Positions 22,993 to 34,129 of a DNA stretch of 64,000 nt are shown one piece after another. The stretch spans positions 24,792,822 through 24,856,821 of the forward strand of contig NC_134101.1 of NCBI RefSeq assembly GCF_000715075.1, given 5' to 3'. The first letter of the stretch is position 1. Every line of letters begins with the position of its first letter. Under the pieces are notes generated by a model that was given only the letters and a program-made list of their open reading frames with translations, was not told the DNA's origin and ran no database searches. The position numbers and the translations under genes were made by a program. The stretch is from Nicotiana tabacum. Its lineage: Eukaryota > Streptophyta > Magnoliopsida > Solanales > Solanaceae.

Positions 22993-24284
22993 AGGTCAAG
23001 ATTATTCAGGATCGACTTCGCACAGCTCAGTCCAAGCAGAAGAGTTATGACGACCGTAGAGTTTGTGATGTTGCATTTATGGTCGGAGAGAGAGTGTTAC
23101 TTCGGGTATCACCCATAAAGGGTGTAATGAGGTTCGGAAAGAAGGGCAAGTTGAGCCCTAGGTATATCGGACCTTTTGAGATTCTGGAGAGAGTGGGAGA
23201 GGTAGCTTACAGGCTTGTGTTGCCACCTAGTTTAGTAGTTTTTCATCCGGTATTCCATGTGTCCATGCTTCAAAAGTATCATGGTGATCCGTCCCATGTG
23301 TAAGATTTCAGCTCTGTCCAATTGGACAAGGATTTGACTTACGAGGAGGAGCCGGTGGCAATTCTAGCCCGGCAAGTTCGCCAGTTGAGATCAAAGAGTT
23401 ACCCTTCAGTTCGAGTGCAGTGGAGCGGTCAGCCTATTGAGGCAGCTACTTGGGAGTCTGAGTCTGATATGCAGAGTAGATATCCCCACCTTTTCACCAG
23501 CCCAGGTACTTTTCTATGTCCGTTCGAGGACGAACGATTGTTTTAGAGGTGGAGAATGTGATGACCCAAAAGGGTCATCTTATGTTTTAGAACTCGAATC
23601 TGCGCTCTTAAGCCTTAAAATCTCATTTTACCCTCCTCGATTTGAGTGTGCAGTCCGGGCATGTTTTCGGAAAGCTTTTATGTTGAAAACAAATGAAAAG
23701 TAAGAATTTTTGCCTTAAAAATGATTTTAGTTGACTTCGGTCAACGTTTTTGGTAAACGAGCCCGGATTCGTGCTTTGATGGTCCCAGCAGGTCCGTATC
23801 GAAATATTGGACCTGGGCGTATGCCCAGAATCGAATTCGGAGGTCCCTATCTTGAGTTATGAATTATTGATGAAAATTAAAGGTCTGGAAATTATTTGTC
23901 TTTAAGAATTGATTGATATTTGGCATTGTTAGTATTGTGTCCGTTTTTTTGGTTCCGGAGACTGGTACAGGTTCATTATGATATTTAATACATTTCTATG
24001 AAATTTGATGAGAAACGGAGTTGATTTGACGTGATTAGGACCTTCGGTTGAGAAAATAGTAACTTTAAAGTGTTCTTGAAAATTTCATTTGATTTGGTGC
24101 TAACTTTAGAGTTCTAGGAGTTATTTTGGTGATTTGATTGCGCGAGCAAGTCCGTATGACATTTTTATACTTGTGTGCATGTTTGGTTTTGAGCCCCGAG
24201 GGCTCGGGTGACTTTCGGATAGGCCACGGTATGTTTTGGACTTTGAAAATCTGGTATTTTGCTGCAGCAGGTGTTCTGGCATGT

Positions 24285-24600
24285 CCTTCTTCGCGTTCGC
24301 GAAGATACTCTCGCGAAGAGTAAACTGGGTAGCTGAAGGTTTCTTCTTCGCGAACGTGAAGGCTTTGTTGTGAACGCGAAGCGATGGGGGCGTTACCCTT
24401 CACGAACGCGACCAGCTCCTCACGAACGCATAGTGTTAGGCATACCTGGGGGAGGGTTGGTCGTTCCTTCATCGCGAACGCGAAGGCCATGGGGGAGTAA
24501 CCATCGGGAACGTGAGCAGGATCTCGCAAACGCAAAGGCTTGGCAGCCAATACCCTTCGTGAACGCGACAATGGCCTCGCGAGCGCGATGCACACTGTCG
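24285..24600. repeat. TTCGCGAACGCGAA palindromic array, TE-5 3' LTR
   Basis: Fewer and more mutated copies than the 5' LTR array. Many CG sites read TG or CA (for example GAACGTGAAG), as expected after methyl-C deamination. Confidence 0.8.
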
Positions 24601-24607
24601 CCCAGTG

Positions 24608-24614
24608 TATAAAA
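24608..24614 (+). promoter_or_regulatory. TATA box of the TE-5 LTR promoter
   Basis: TATAAAA follows the palindromic array directly. The aligned position reads CATAAAA in the 5' LTR and CTTAAAA in the solo LTR, so only this copy keeps the consensus. A donor-like GGTAAGT lies about 100 bp downstream. Confidence 0.5.
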
Positions 24615-25489
24615 CAGAATCAAACACGGGTTTAAGCCATTTCTTCAACATTTTTTAAGAACGAAACGAGTAGAGGCGATTTTCAAGAGTCATTTTCTTC
24701 CCCAAAGTGTTGGTAAGTGATTCTAAACCATTTTCTTTCAATTACCCATTACATTTCATGAACTATCAACTTAAAATCTAGAGTTTTCATGGTAGAATTA
24801 GGGGTTAGGGTAGAAACTAGGAATTTCAGAAATTTGGGGATTTAGACCTCAATTTGAGGTCGGATACCAAAACCAATTATATATTCGGGCTCGGGGGTGA
24901 ATGGGTAAATGGATTTTGGTCCGAACCTCGAGTTTTGACCAAGCGGGCCCGGTGTCGATTTTTTGACTTTTTGGAGAAAATTTTTGGAAATTTAATTTAT
25001 GCAATATAATTGATTCCTTTAGCAATATTTGATATTATTGAGTTATTTTTGAATAGATACGAGTGGTTTGGAGGTGAATCCCAAAGAAAAAGCTGTGATT
25101 GAGAATTAAGTGGCCTTCGGAGTGAGGTAAGTGTTGTATCTAACCCTGACTTGAGTGAATTAGGAACCTTAGATTACTTGCTAAGTGAAATACATGTGAG
25201 CGGCGTATATGTGAGGTGATGAGTACTTATGCGCCGCCCATTTACCTGTTTTCCATATTTATCTGTTTTTCTTATATTGTCTCTTTCCTATGCCAAATTG
25301 CTACGTGTTATACTAGTGTTGTTCAATTTATCGTTCTTATCATGTTTACGGATCTTCTGGTGATAATTGAGCTTTTATTTCAAAGTTGAGTTTGATATTA
25401 TAGAACCAAATATTGAAGTAAGGTTTGTACTTGTTATTCTATCTCCCCGTTGTTATTTATGCATTGCATTATGGTAAGGGAGAGTATAA

Positions 25490-25760
25490 AAGCACGAAGG
25501 GTGATGTCGTGCCATATTGTGAGTATTACGCATGAATGGTGATGTCGTGCCATATTGTGAGTGTTAATGCACGAAGGGTGATGTCGTTCCATATTATGAG
25601 TGTTAATGCACGAAGGGTGATGCCGTGTCATATTGTGAGTGTTAATGCACGAAGGGTGATGTTGTGCCATGATATGAGAGTTAATGCACGATGGGTGATG
25701 CCGTACCGTTTCTATTAAGTTTATGGTGAGATTGAGAGTAAAAGTACGAAGGGTGATACC
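25490..25760. repeat. 39-bp minisatellite, TE-5 3' LTR
   Basis: Same unit as at 17320-17600 with GCACGAAGGGTGATG(C/T)CGTG cores. Confidence 0.9.
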
Positions 25761-26444
25761 GTGGATTTTTCCTTACTGTATTCACTATTCCTGTTGATTC
25801 ATGGAATATTGAATGCTCCGGTGATCATTCTGTTGTAGTTCTTTATCTTGTATTCCCCTTAGTATGTTCCCCTCCCAACAATTCCTGTTTAGTTCTTTAT
25901 TTCTATTATTTGTATATACACAGTTAAATTGTACAGGTTGATTTGTAGGTGCCTTTCCTTAGCCTCGTCACTACTTCGTCGAGGTTAGGCTCGACACTTA
26001 CCAGTATATGGGATCGGTTGTACTGATGCTGCACTCTGCACTTTCTGTGCAGATTTTGATACCGGCTCAGGTTGATCGAGATTTTGTTATTAGTCTGCTG
26101 TCCGGAGACTCAAGGTAGATCTGTCGGCGTTCACAGACCTTGAAGTCCCCGTCTATCTTTTATGCCCTACTGTTTTCTATTATTCAGACAGTTGTATTTC
26201 TTTCAGACTATTACTTGTAGTAAATTCTAGAATGCTTGTGAATTGTGACTCCAGATCCGGATGGTAGTAATTAATATAATTTTATGATATTCCGCACTTA
26301 TTATATTTCATCTTAGTTAATTATTGTTAATTACTGAATGGGAATAAGGAATCAGTTTAATGATTCTCTAACGTTGGCTTGCCTAGCAAGTGAAATATTA
26401 GGTGCCATCACAGTCCCGTCGGTGGGAAATTTCGGTTCTTGACA

Positions 26445-26449
26445 ACAAG
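26445..26449. other. Target-site duplication of TE-5, right copy
   Basis: ACAAG, identical to 15323-15327. Confidence 0.9.
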
Positions 26450-26999
26450 TTTGTAAAACACGGTCTATAATAGTCAGAGACCAAATACAATAATAAAGAA
26501 GATAAGGAAGGAGAGACAAGGTCTATGAAACACCGGTAACTACCTCGGAATCTCCGGATAATCAACTGTTCGAAGAAACTAACACCCACTGTGTCCGGGT
26601 ACACCTGGATCTGAACACGAAGTTCAGGGTGTAGTATGAGTATAACCAACTCAGCAAGTAACAATACTAAATAAAGAACTGAAAGTAGTGACGAGCTTCA
26701 CAGCTGAGTCCAATTACAATAATTTCCAACATAAAAAGGTAGGCATGCTTTCAAGTTCAACATTTAATACCAAAACAGTAATTTCATGTCAAGTTCAACT
26801 GAAACATAAGATAATATCTCTCAGAAATTTTAAAAAACAGTGGTATAAGACAGCTGAAGTGCAACAATAATGAAATCAAATGCATCTTCTCAGGACCACA
26901 GTCACTCATCTATTCCATTCACTCAGCATTCACACTCAGCAGGTACATGTGCTCACTGGGGGTGTGTACAAACCCCGGAGGGGCTCCTTTAGCCTAAGC

Positions 27000-27235
27000 A
27001 CTATAATCCGCACGGCCAACTCACATTCTATAGTATCAATATCTGGATCCGCACGGACAACTCACATGCTATAGTATAATACAGCGGACAACTCATGTGC
27101 TGCACGGATAACTTACGTGCTATAGTATAATATATAGATCTGCACGGATAACTCACATGCTATAGTATAATATCTGGATCCGCATTGACAACTCACGTGT
27201 TGCACGAACAACTCACGTGATATAGTATAGTATCT
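27000..27235. repeat. GCACGGACAACTCACGTGC minisatellite in the TE-4 LTR
   Basis: Six to seven imperfect units carry GCACGGACAACTCACATGC-type stems, spaced by TATAGTATAATATCTGGATC. Each unit's ends (GCACG/CGTGC) are complementary. Confidence 0.85.
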
Positions 27236-28204
27236 CACAATCAGGCCATCGGCCTCACTCATTCATAAATCTCTCCAGTCTCTCGGGCTCTTGATAATTA
27301 TGAAAATCAGCCCAAACAACAATGATATGTTGCATCGATAATGAACAATAGAGACTGGGATAAAATAAACAAGTAAACTATGACTGAATACAAACAACAA
27401 TTTAGCAGATAGTTCAACATGTACACTACCTTTATGGGTCCCTAAATTGCCAACACATAATCTAAACATGATTTGTGGTTCAATTTCTCTACTACATGGA
27501 GAATGTACAAATAACAACAGATTATTCAACTACACAATTCCATGGAATTTGACCAAGTCACAACTCTATGGTGCACGCCCACACGCCTGTCACCTAGCAT
27601 GTGCGTCACCTCAAAACCGATCACATAACACATAATCCGATGTTTCATACCCTCATGACCAAATTTAGAACTGTTACTTACCTCAAAACGCGTAATTAAT
27701 TATTCTGCTATGCCTTTGCCTCGCGAATCGGTCTCCAAACGCCTCGAATCTAGTCACAAATAATTTGATTCAGTGAATATAAATTATAGGAATTGATTCC
27801 ATATGAAAATATTAATTTTCCAACAAAATCCGAAATTGCACCCAAAATATTGCTCATGGGGCCCACATCTCGGAACCCGACAGAAGTTACAAAATATGAA
27901 CGCCCATTCAACCACGAGTCCAACCATATCAAATTTACCAAATTCCGACATCAACTCGACCCCCAAATCTTAAATTCTTATTTTAAAATCCCTAAGCCCA
28001 AATCCTCTAATTTCACCTCCAAAACACGTAATCTAATCGAAATACTCAATGATAATCCAATATTATTGACTAACAATGATCACAAGTGACTTATCTCAAG
28101 TTTCCTATGAATTCCCTCTGAAAACACCGCCAAAACTGTGCTTGAAAGTCCAAAAATAGCAAAAATGTCAGAACCCCTATGTTTTTGCAATCTGTCTAGG
28201 GGTT

Positions 28205-28390
28205 CCACTTCTTCCGAAAAACTAATCGCATATGCGGTCCCACTTTTGCAGACATTCTGCCGCTTCCGCGGACTCGCTTCTGTGAATGAGCTGTCCGCTT
28301 CTGCGATCTTTCCCAGCTCCCCTTGCCTCCGCTTCTGCGCTACCAAGCTCGCTTCGGCGAGCTCGCACCTGCGAGCTAAATTCCGCAGGT
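28205..28390. repeat. CCGCTTCTGCG-type array in the TE-4 LTR
   Basis: About eight variants of CCGCTTCTGCGA or TCGCTTCTGTGA lie in a local GC-rich patch, matching the TE-3 array position and motif. Confidence 0.7.
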
Positions 28391-29092
28391 GAGGTTACAC
28401 CAGAAGGCCAAAGTTTCCAGCTGGTGTTTGAGTCCAAATTTCTAACTGTTAACCATCAAAATCTCACCCGAGACCCCGGGGACCTCAACCAAATATACCA
28501 ACAAGTCCTAAAACATTATACGAACTTAGTCGAAGCCTCAAATCATATCAAATAACGCTAAAACCATGAATCATACCCCAATTCAAGCTTAATAAAACTA
28601 ACTTTCAACTTTTACATTCAACGTCGAAACCTATCAAATCAAGTCTGATTGACCTCAAATTCTGAAAATCAATCATAAATGACACAACAGACTTATTTCA
28701 ATTTTTAGAATCGGATTCCAGCCCCGATATCAAAAAGTCAACTCCCCGGTTAAACTTCCAAACTTAAATTTTTATTTTTCCCATTTCAAGCCTAATTTAG
28801 CTACAGACTTCCAAATAATTTTCCGGGCATGCTCCTAAGTCTAAAATCACCATACATAGTTATTGGAATCATCAAAATTCTATTCCGGGGTCGTTTACAC
28901 ATAAGTCGACATCCGATCATTATTTTAACTTAAGCTTTAAACCTTGAAACCAAGTGTTTCAATTCATTCCAAAACCTCACCGGACCAGAACCAATCACCC
29001 CGGCAAGTCACATAACAACTGTAAAGCATAAATTGAGCAGTAAATAGGGGAACGGGGTTGTAATACTCAAAATAACCGGTCGAGTCATTACA

Positions 29093-30310
29093 TTCTCCCC
29101 CTCTTAAACAAACGTTCGTTCTCGAACGGGTTTAGAATTATACCTAGAGTCTCAAATAGGTATGGATATTTTCTCTGCATCTCCCGCTTAGTCTCCCAAG
29201 AAGCTTCCCCTACTGGCTGGCTTCTCCACTGCACTTTCACTAAAGCTTTGTTCTTTGATCTCAACTTTCGAACTTGCCGGTCTAAAATGGCCACCGGCTC
29301 CACATCATAAGTCAAATTACCATCCAACTGCACTGTGCTGAAATCCAAAACGTGAGACGGATCCCTGACATACTTTCGGAGCATAGATAGATTAAACACT
29401 GGATGAACACTCGATAGACTAGGCGGCAATGCAAGTTCATAAACTACTTCTCCAATCTTCTTAAGCACCTCAAACGGCCCAATATATCGAGGGCTCAACT
29501 TTCCCTTCTTCCCTTACCTCAACACACCTTTCATGGGTGAAATCTTAAGAAGAGCCTTCTCCCCAACCATGTAAGCAACATCACGGACCTTCCGGTCGGC
29601 ATAACTCTTTGTCTAGACTGCACCGTAAGAAGCCGCTCCTGAATCAATTTAACCTTCTCCAAAGCATCCTGAACCAAATCAGTACCCAATAGCCTAGTCT
29701 CACCCGGCTCAAACCTACCCACCGGAGACTGACACCATCTCCCATATAAAACCTCATACGGATCCATCTGAATGCTCGATTGGTAGTTGTTATTGTAAGC
29801 AAACTCTGCCTGTGGCATAAATTGACCAAAAGAACCCCCAACATCAATGACAAAAGTGCGTAGCATATTCTCCAGTATCTGAATAGTGAGTTTGGACTGT
29901 CCGTCCGTCTGAGGGTGAAATGTTGTACTCAACTGAATCTGTGTACCTAATTCTCGCTGCACTACTATCCAAAACTGTGATATGAACTGTGTACCCCGAT
30001 CTGAAATGATGGACACTAGCACACCGTGTAGGCGAACAATCTCGCAGATATAAATCTTAGCCAACCGCTCCGAAGAATAAGTAGTAACAACTGGAATAAA
30101 ATGTACGGACTTGGTCAACCGATCTACAATCACCCAAACGACATCAAACTTTCTCAAAGTCCATGGGAGCTTAACTACGAAGTCCATGGTAATACGCTCC
30201 CACTTCCACTTCGAAATTTCAAGTCTCTGAAGCAATACGCCCGGTCTTTGATGCTCATACATCACCTATTGACAATTTGAACACCGAGCTACAAACCCAA
30301 CTATATCTTT
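29093..30310 (-). pseudogene. TE-4 integrase and chromodomain
   Basis: On the - strand, 30265-29531 carries the integrase core (ITMDFVVKL, ISDRGTQF, HPQTDGQSKLTIQ). The third catalytic residue, normally Glu in GQSE, is Lys here (AAA codon, 29894-29896 region), which would abolish the DDE triad. A frameshift near 29610 separates the GRFEPGETRLLGTDLVQ section from the C-terminal ORF (29498-29088). That ORF holds SPRYIGPFEVLKKIGEVVYE and a chromodomain (YDVEPVAILDRQVRKLRSK, VKVQWRSQPVGEASWE) and ends at the PPT. The upstream part of pol is across TE-6, at 33171. Confidence 0.85.
30306..30310. other. Target-site duplication of TE-6, left
   Basis: TCTTT directly precedes the solo LTR and is repeated at 33171-33175. 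Confidence 0.9.
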
Positions 30311-30994
30311 TGTCACGACCCGGAATTCCCACCGTCGGGACCGTGATGGCACCTAACATTTCACTTGCTAGACAAGCCAACATTAGAGAATCATTAAACT
30401 AATACTTATTCCATTCAGTAAATAACAACAATTAGCTAAGATGAAATATAGTGAGTGCGGAATAAAATAAAATAAAAATTGCATTACTTACTACTACCCA
30501 GATCTGGAGTCACAATTCACGAGCACTCTAGAATTTACTACAAGTAATAGTCTGAAAGAAATACAACTGTTTGAATGAAAAAAAATAGTAAAACAGAAGG
30601 ATAGACGGGGAATTCAAGATCTGTGAACGTCGACAGATCTACCTTGAGTCTCCGAATAGCTGGTCCAACAGCTAAAATCTCGATCAACCCGACCCGGTAC
30701 CAAAAGCTGCACAGAAAATGCAGAGTGCAGTATCAGTACAAACGACCCCATGCACTAGTATGTGTCGAGCCTAACCTCGACGAAGTAGTGACGAGGCTAA
30801 GGTAAGGCACCTACAAATCAACCTGTACAATTTAACAGTATATATATAAATAACAACAATAAAGAGCTAGACAAGAATCATCAGGAGGGGGGAAACATGC
30901 TAGGGGAAATACGACATAAAGAGCTACAACATAATGAGAACTGGAACAACCAATATACTATGAATCAACAGGAGCACGAATACAGTAAAGGAAA

Positions 30995-31215
30995 AATGCA
31001 CGGCATCACCCTTCGTGTTTTTACTCTCAATCTCACCATAAAATCAATAGGAACGACACTACATCAACCTTCGTGCATTAACTCTCATATCATGGCACGG
31101 CATCACCCTTCGTGCTTTTACACTCACGATATGGCACGACATCACCCTTCGTGCATTAACACTCACAATATAGTACGGCATTACCCTTCGTGCGTTTACA
31201 CTCTCCCTTACCATA
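30995..31215. repeat. 39-bp minisatellite in TE-6
   Basis: Five units contain CATCACCCTTCGTGC, the reverse complement of the TE-5 minisatellite core. Confidence 0.85.
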
Positions 31216-32084
31216 ATGCAATGCATAAATAACAACAGGGAGATAGAATAACAAGTACAAGCCTTACTTCAATATTTGGTTCCACAATATCAATCTCAAC
31301 TTTGAAATAAATACTCAATTATCACCAGAGAATCGATAAACATGACAAGAACGATCCATTTAACAACTTTAGTCTAAACATGTAACAATTAGGCGTAGTA
31401 TAAGAAAAATGGAAAACAACATGGAAAACAGGTAAATTGGCGGCGCATAAGTACTAGTCACCTCACATATATGCCGCTCATATGAATTTCACATAGCAAA
31501 TAATCCGAGGTTCCTAATTCCCTCACGTCAGGGTTAGACACAATACTTACCTCGCTTCGAGGGTCACTTAATACTCAATCACAGCTTTTCCTCTAGAATC
31601 CACCTCCAAACCACTCGTATCTATTAAAAAATGACTCAATAATATCAAATATTGCTAAAGGAACCAATTATATTGCATAAATTTAGATTTCCCAAATTTT
31701 CCTCCAAAAAGTCAAAAATCGACCCCGGGCCCGCTTGGTCAAAACCAGAGGTTTGGACCAAAATCCATTTACCCATTCACCCCCTAGCCCAGATATATAA
31801 TTGGTTTTGAAATCCGACCTCAAATTGAAGTCTAAATCCCCAAATTTCCGAAATTCCTGGTTTCTACCCAAACCCCTAATTCTACCATGAAAACTCTAGA
31901 TTTTAGGTTGAAAATTTTTGAAATGAAATGGGTAATTGAAAGAAAATGGTTTAGAATAACTTACCAACACTTTGGGGAAGAAATTATCTCTTGAAAATCG
32001 CCTCTAGCCTTTTTGTTTTATGAAAAGTTAGAAAAATGACTTAATCCCGTGTTTGATTCTGTTTTAAGTGTTGGGCGACAGTGT

Positions 32085-32445
32085 TTATTGCATTTGCGAG
32101 AACACTATCGCGTTCGCGAAGAGTATAGGCTGCCAAGACTTCGCGTTCGCGAGACCTTACTCACGTTCGCGATGGTTGCCCCTCTGGCCTTCGCGTTCGC
32201 GAGATATTGCTCGCGTTTGCGATGAAGGAAAGACCGACCTTCCCCCAGGTCCCAAATGCTTCACGTTCACGTTCGCGAAGGGTAAATCCCCTATCACTTC
32301 GCTTTCGTGACTAGGACTTCACATTCGCGAAGAGTAAAAATAAGTCATCCCAGTTTCTACTTCGCGTTCGCGAAGAGTAAAATTCAGCCATCACAGTTTC
32401 TACTTCGCGTTCACGAGAGTGCTTTCGCGAACGCGAAGAAGGGAA
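32085..32445. repeat. TTCGCGTTCGCGAAG array in TE-6
   Basis: About twelve copies of CTTCGCGTTCGCGA in a GC-rich patch, better conserved than in the TE-5 3' LTR. It lies beside CTTAAAA (reverse complement at about 32064), the decayed TATA position. Confidence 0.85.
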
Positions 32446-33170
32446 CCAGAAGGCACCAGAATCTGAAGAAAACCAGATTTTCCAAAGTCCAAACATCCCG
32501 TGGTCTATCCGAAACTCACCCGAGCCCTCGGGGCTCCAAACCAAACATGCACACAAGTCTAAAAATATCATACGAGCTTGCTCGAGCGATCAAATTGCCA
32601 AAATAATACCTAGAACTACGAATTTAGCACCAAATCAAATGAAATTCTCAAGAACACTTTAAAATTTCTATCTTCTCAACTGGACGTCCGAATCACGTCA
32701 AATCAACTCCGTTTCTCACCAAATTTCAAAGACAAGTCTTAAATATTATAATGAACCTATACCGGGCTCCGGAATAAAAATACGGACCCGGTACTAACAA
32801 TGTCAAATATCAATCAATTCTTAAAAATAATTAAATTTTCAGACTTTCAATTTTCATCAAAAATTCGTAACTCGAGCTAGGGACCTTCGAATTCGATTCC
32901 GGGCATACGCTCAGGTTCCATAATTTGATACGAACCCACCGGGACCGTCAAAATACAGATACGGGCCTGTTTACAAAAAATGTTGACCAAAGTCAACTAA
33001 AATCAACTTTTAAGATAAAAATTCTTATTTTCATCAATTTTCAACGTAGAAGTTTTCCGGAACTACGCACAGACTGCGCACGTAAATTGAGGAGGGTAAA
33101 AATGAGATTTGTAAGTCTTAAGAGCGAAGAATCGAGTTCTTAACATAAGATGACCTTTTGGGTCATCACA

Positions 33171-33175
33171 TCTTT
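33171..33175. other. Target-site duplication of TE-6, right
   Basis: TCTTT, identical to 30306-30310. Confidence 0.9.
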
Positions 33176-34129
33176 CTTTATGTGCCTCCACCAATAGTGT
33201 TGCTTCAAATACTGATACATCTTCGCGGCACCTGGATGAATGGAGTACCGCGAACTGTGAGCCTCCTGGAGAATCAACTCACGCAAACCGTCTTCATTAG
33301 GCACACATAGCCTGCCCTACATCCAGAATACACATCATCCCTAATAGTGACTTCCTTGGCATCACCGTGCTAAACCGTGTCCTTAAGGACAAGCAGATGA
33401 GGGTCATTATACTGACGTTCTCTGATACGATCATAAAGAGAATACTGAGAGATCACACAAGCCAAAACTCGGCTCGGATCGGAAATATCCATTCGGACAA
33501 ACTGGTTGGACAAGGCCTGAATATTCAAGGCTAAATGCATCTCTACTACTGGTAAGTATGCTAAGCTTCCCAAACTCTCCTCTTTATGACTCAAGGCATC
33601 GGCCACCACATTGGCCTTTCCGGGATGATAAAGAATGATGATGTCATAATCCTTAAGCAACCCCAACCACCTTCGCTACCGCAAATTAAGATCCTTCTGT
33701 TTAAACAGATGTTGTAGACTCCGGTGATCGGTATAAACCTCACACTGGACACCGTACAAATAATTTTGCCAAATCTTCAAGGCATGAAAAATAGCTGTTA
33801 ACTCAAGGTCGTGGACCAAATAATTCTTCTCATGTACCTTTAACTGTCTAGACGCATAGGCAATCACCCTACTGCCTTGCATTAGCACTGCGCCGAGACC
33901 AATACGCAACGCATCATAATACATAGTATAAGACCCTGAACCTGTAGGCAACACCAATACGGGGGCTATAGTCAGAGTAGTCTTGAGCTTCTGAAAGCTC
34001 TCTTCACACTCATCCGACCACCTGAACGGAGCACCTTTCTGGGTCAATCTAGTCATAGACGCTGCAATAGACGAGAAACCCTCCGTGAAGCGACAATAAT
34101 AACTGGCCAAGCCAAGTAAACTCCGAGTT
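33171..34129 (-). pseudogene. TE-4 Pol upstream part: RT thumb, RNase H, integrase zinc region
   Basis: On the - strand, 34110-33676 encodes the end of RT ([17 protein letters not shown]) and RNase H ([39 protein letters not shown]). A stop or shift at about 33670 precedes 33666-33370, with [16 protein letters not shown] and the linker to integrase. The integrase N-terminal zinc region lies at 33370-33171, with more stops, and is then cut by TE-6 (TSD TCTTT). The right edge at about 34129 joins gag directly, so protease and the RT palm with its catalytic FIDD are absent. Confidence 0.8.

Larger units (their letters stand above)
20060..23546 (+). pseudogene. TE-5 Pol: protease, RT, RNase H, integrase, chromodomain
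   Basis: Protease has LFDLGSTYSYVSS (the active site D-x-G-S) and ILGMDWLSSY. A 60-bp patch (20365-20424) copied from the integrase region then breaks the frame. RT runs from 20440 with [29 protein letters not shown] and the catalytic [11 protein letters not shown]. RNase H ([15 protein letters not shown]) meets a TAG at 21667 and a one-base loss just after it. From 21762 one frame carries [18 protein letters not shown], the integrase HHCC zinc region, and a core with MDFVVGL, ISDRGTQF and GQSEHTIQ, so D, D and E are all retained. Stops lie at about 22320, 22738 and 23301. The chromodomain follows (YEEEPVAILARQVRQLRSK, VQWSGQPIEAATWE), ending at TAG 23544-23546. This is a Tekay-type pol, heavily mutated. 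Confidence 0.9.
15328..26444 (+). mobile_element. TE-5: full-length Tekay-like chromovirus inserted in the TE-4 LTR
   Basis: LTRs 15328-18274 and 23557-26444 (2,947 and 2,888 bp) start TGTGATGACCCAAAAGGGTC and end in TGACA. PBS, gag, protease, RT, RNase H, integrase and chromodomain follow in order, with a PPT (AGAGGTGGAGAA) before the 3' LTR. A perfect 5-bp TSD (ACAAG) shows integrase-mediated insertion. Pol is disrupted by several stops and at least two frameshifts, so it is non-autonomous now. The solo LTR at 30311-33170 belongs to the same LTR type. Confidence 0.95.
23557..26444 (+). repeat. 3' LTR of TE-5
   Basis: It is the same structure as 15328-18274: palindromic array (24285-24600), TATAAAA at 24608-24614, donor-like GGTAAGTGATTCT at about 24711, and minisatellite (25490-25760). 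The array is shorter than in the 5' LTR, which explains most of the 59-bp length difference. It ends TTCTTGACA before TSD ACAAG. Confidence 0.9.
26450..29092 (-). repeat. TE-4 left LTR, second piece
   Basis: This continues the LTR cut at 15327 and ends GAGTCATTACA at 29092, followed by TTCTCCCCCTC (the PPT on the - strand). The total LTR is about 2,860 bp. It carries a minisatellite (27000-27235) and a CCGCTTCTGCG array (28205-28390) in the same order as TE-3. ORFs at 27793-28555 are non-coding artefacts. Confidence 0.85.
30311..33170 (-). mobile_element. TE-6: solo LTR of the TE-5 type, - strand
   Basis: It starts TGTCACGACCCGGAATTCCC and ends GGTCATCACA, the reverse complement of the TE-5 LTR ends. 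It is 2,860 bp with perfect TCTTT duplications and no internal genes, so it formed by LTR-LTR recombination after insertion into TE-4 pol. It contains the minisatellite (30995-31215) and the TTCGCGAACG array (32085-32445) in reverse order, as expected for the orientation. Confidence 0.95.

Noticed and set aside
27263..28555. Host exons between LTR pieces
   Set aside because: The whole interval is continuous with the TE-4 LTR; the frames are short, overlapping and on both strands.
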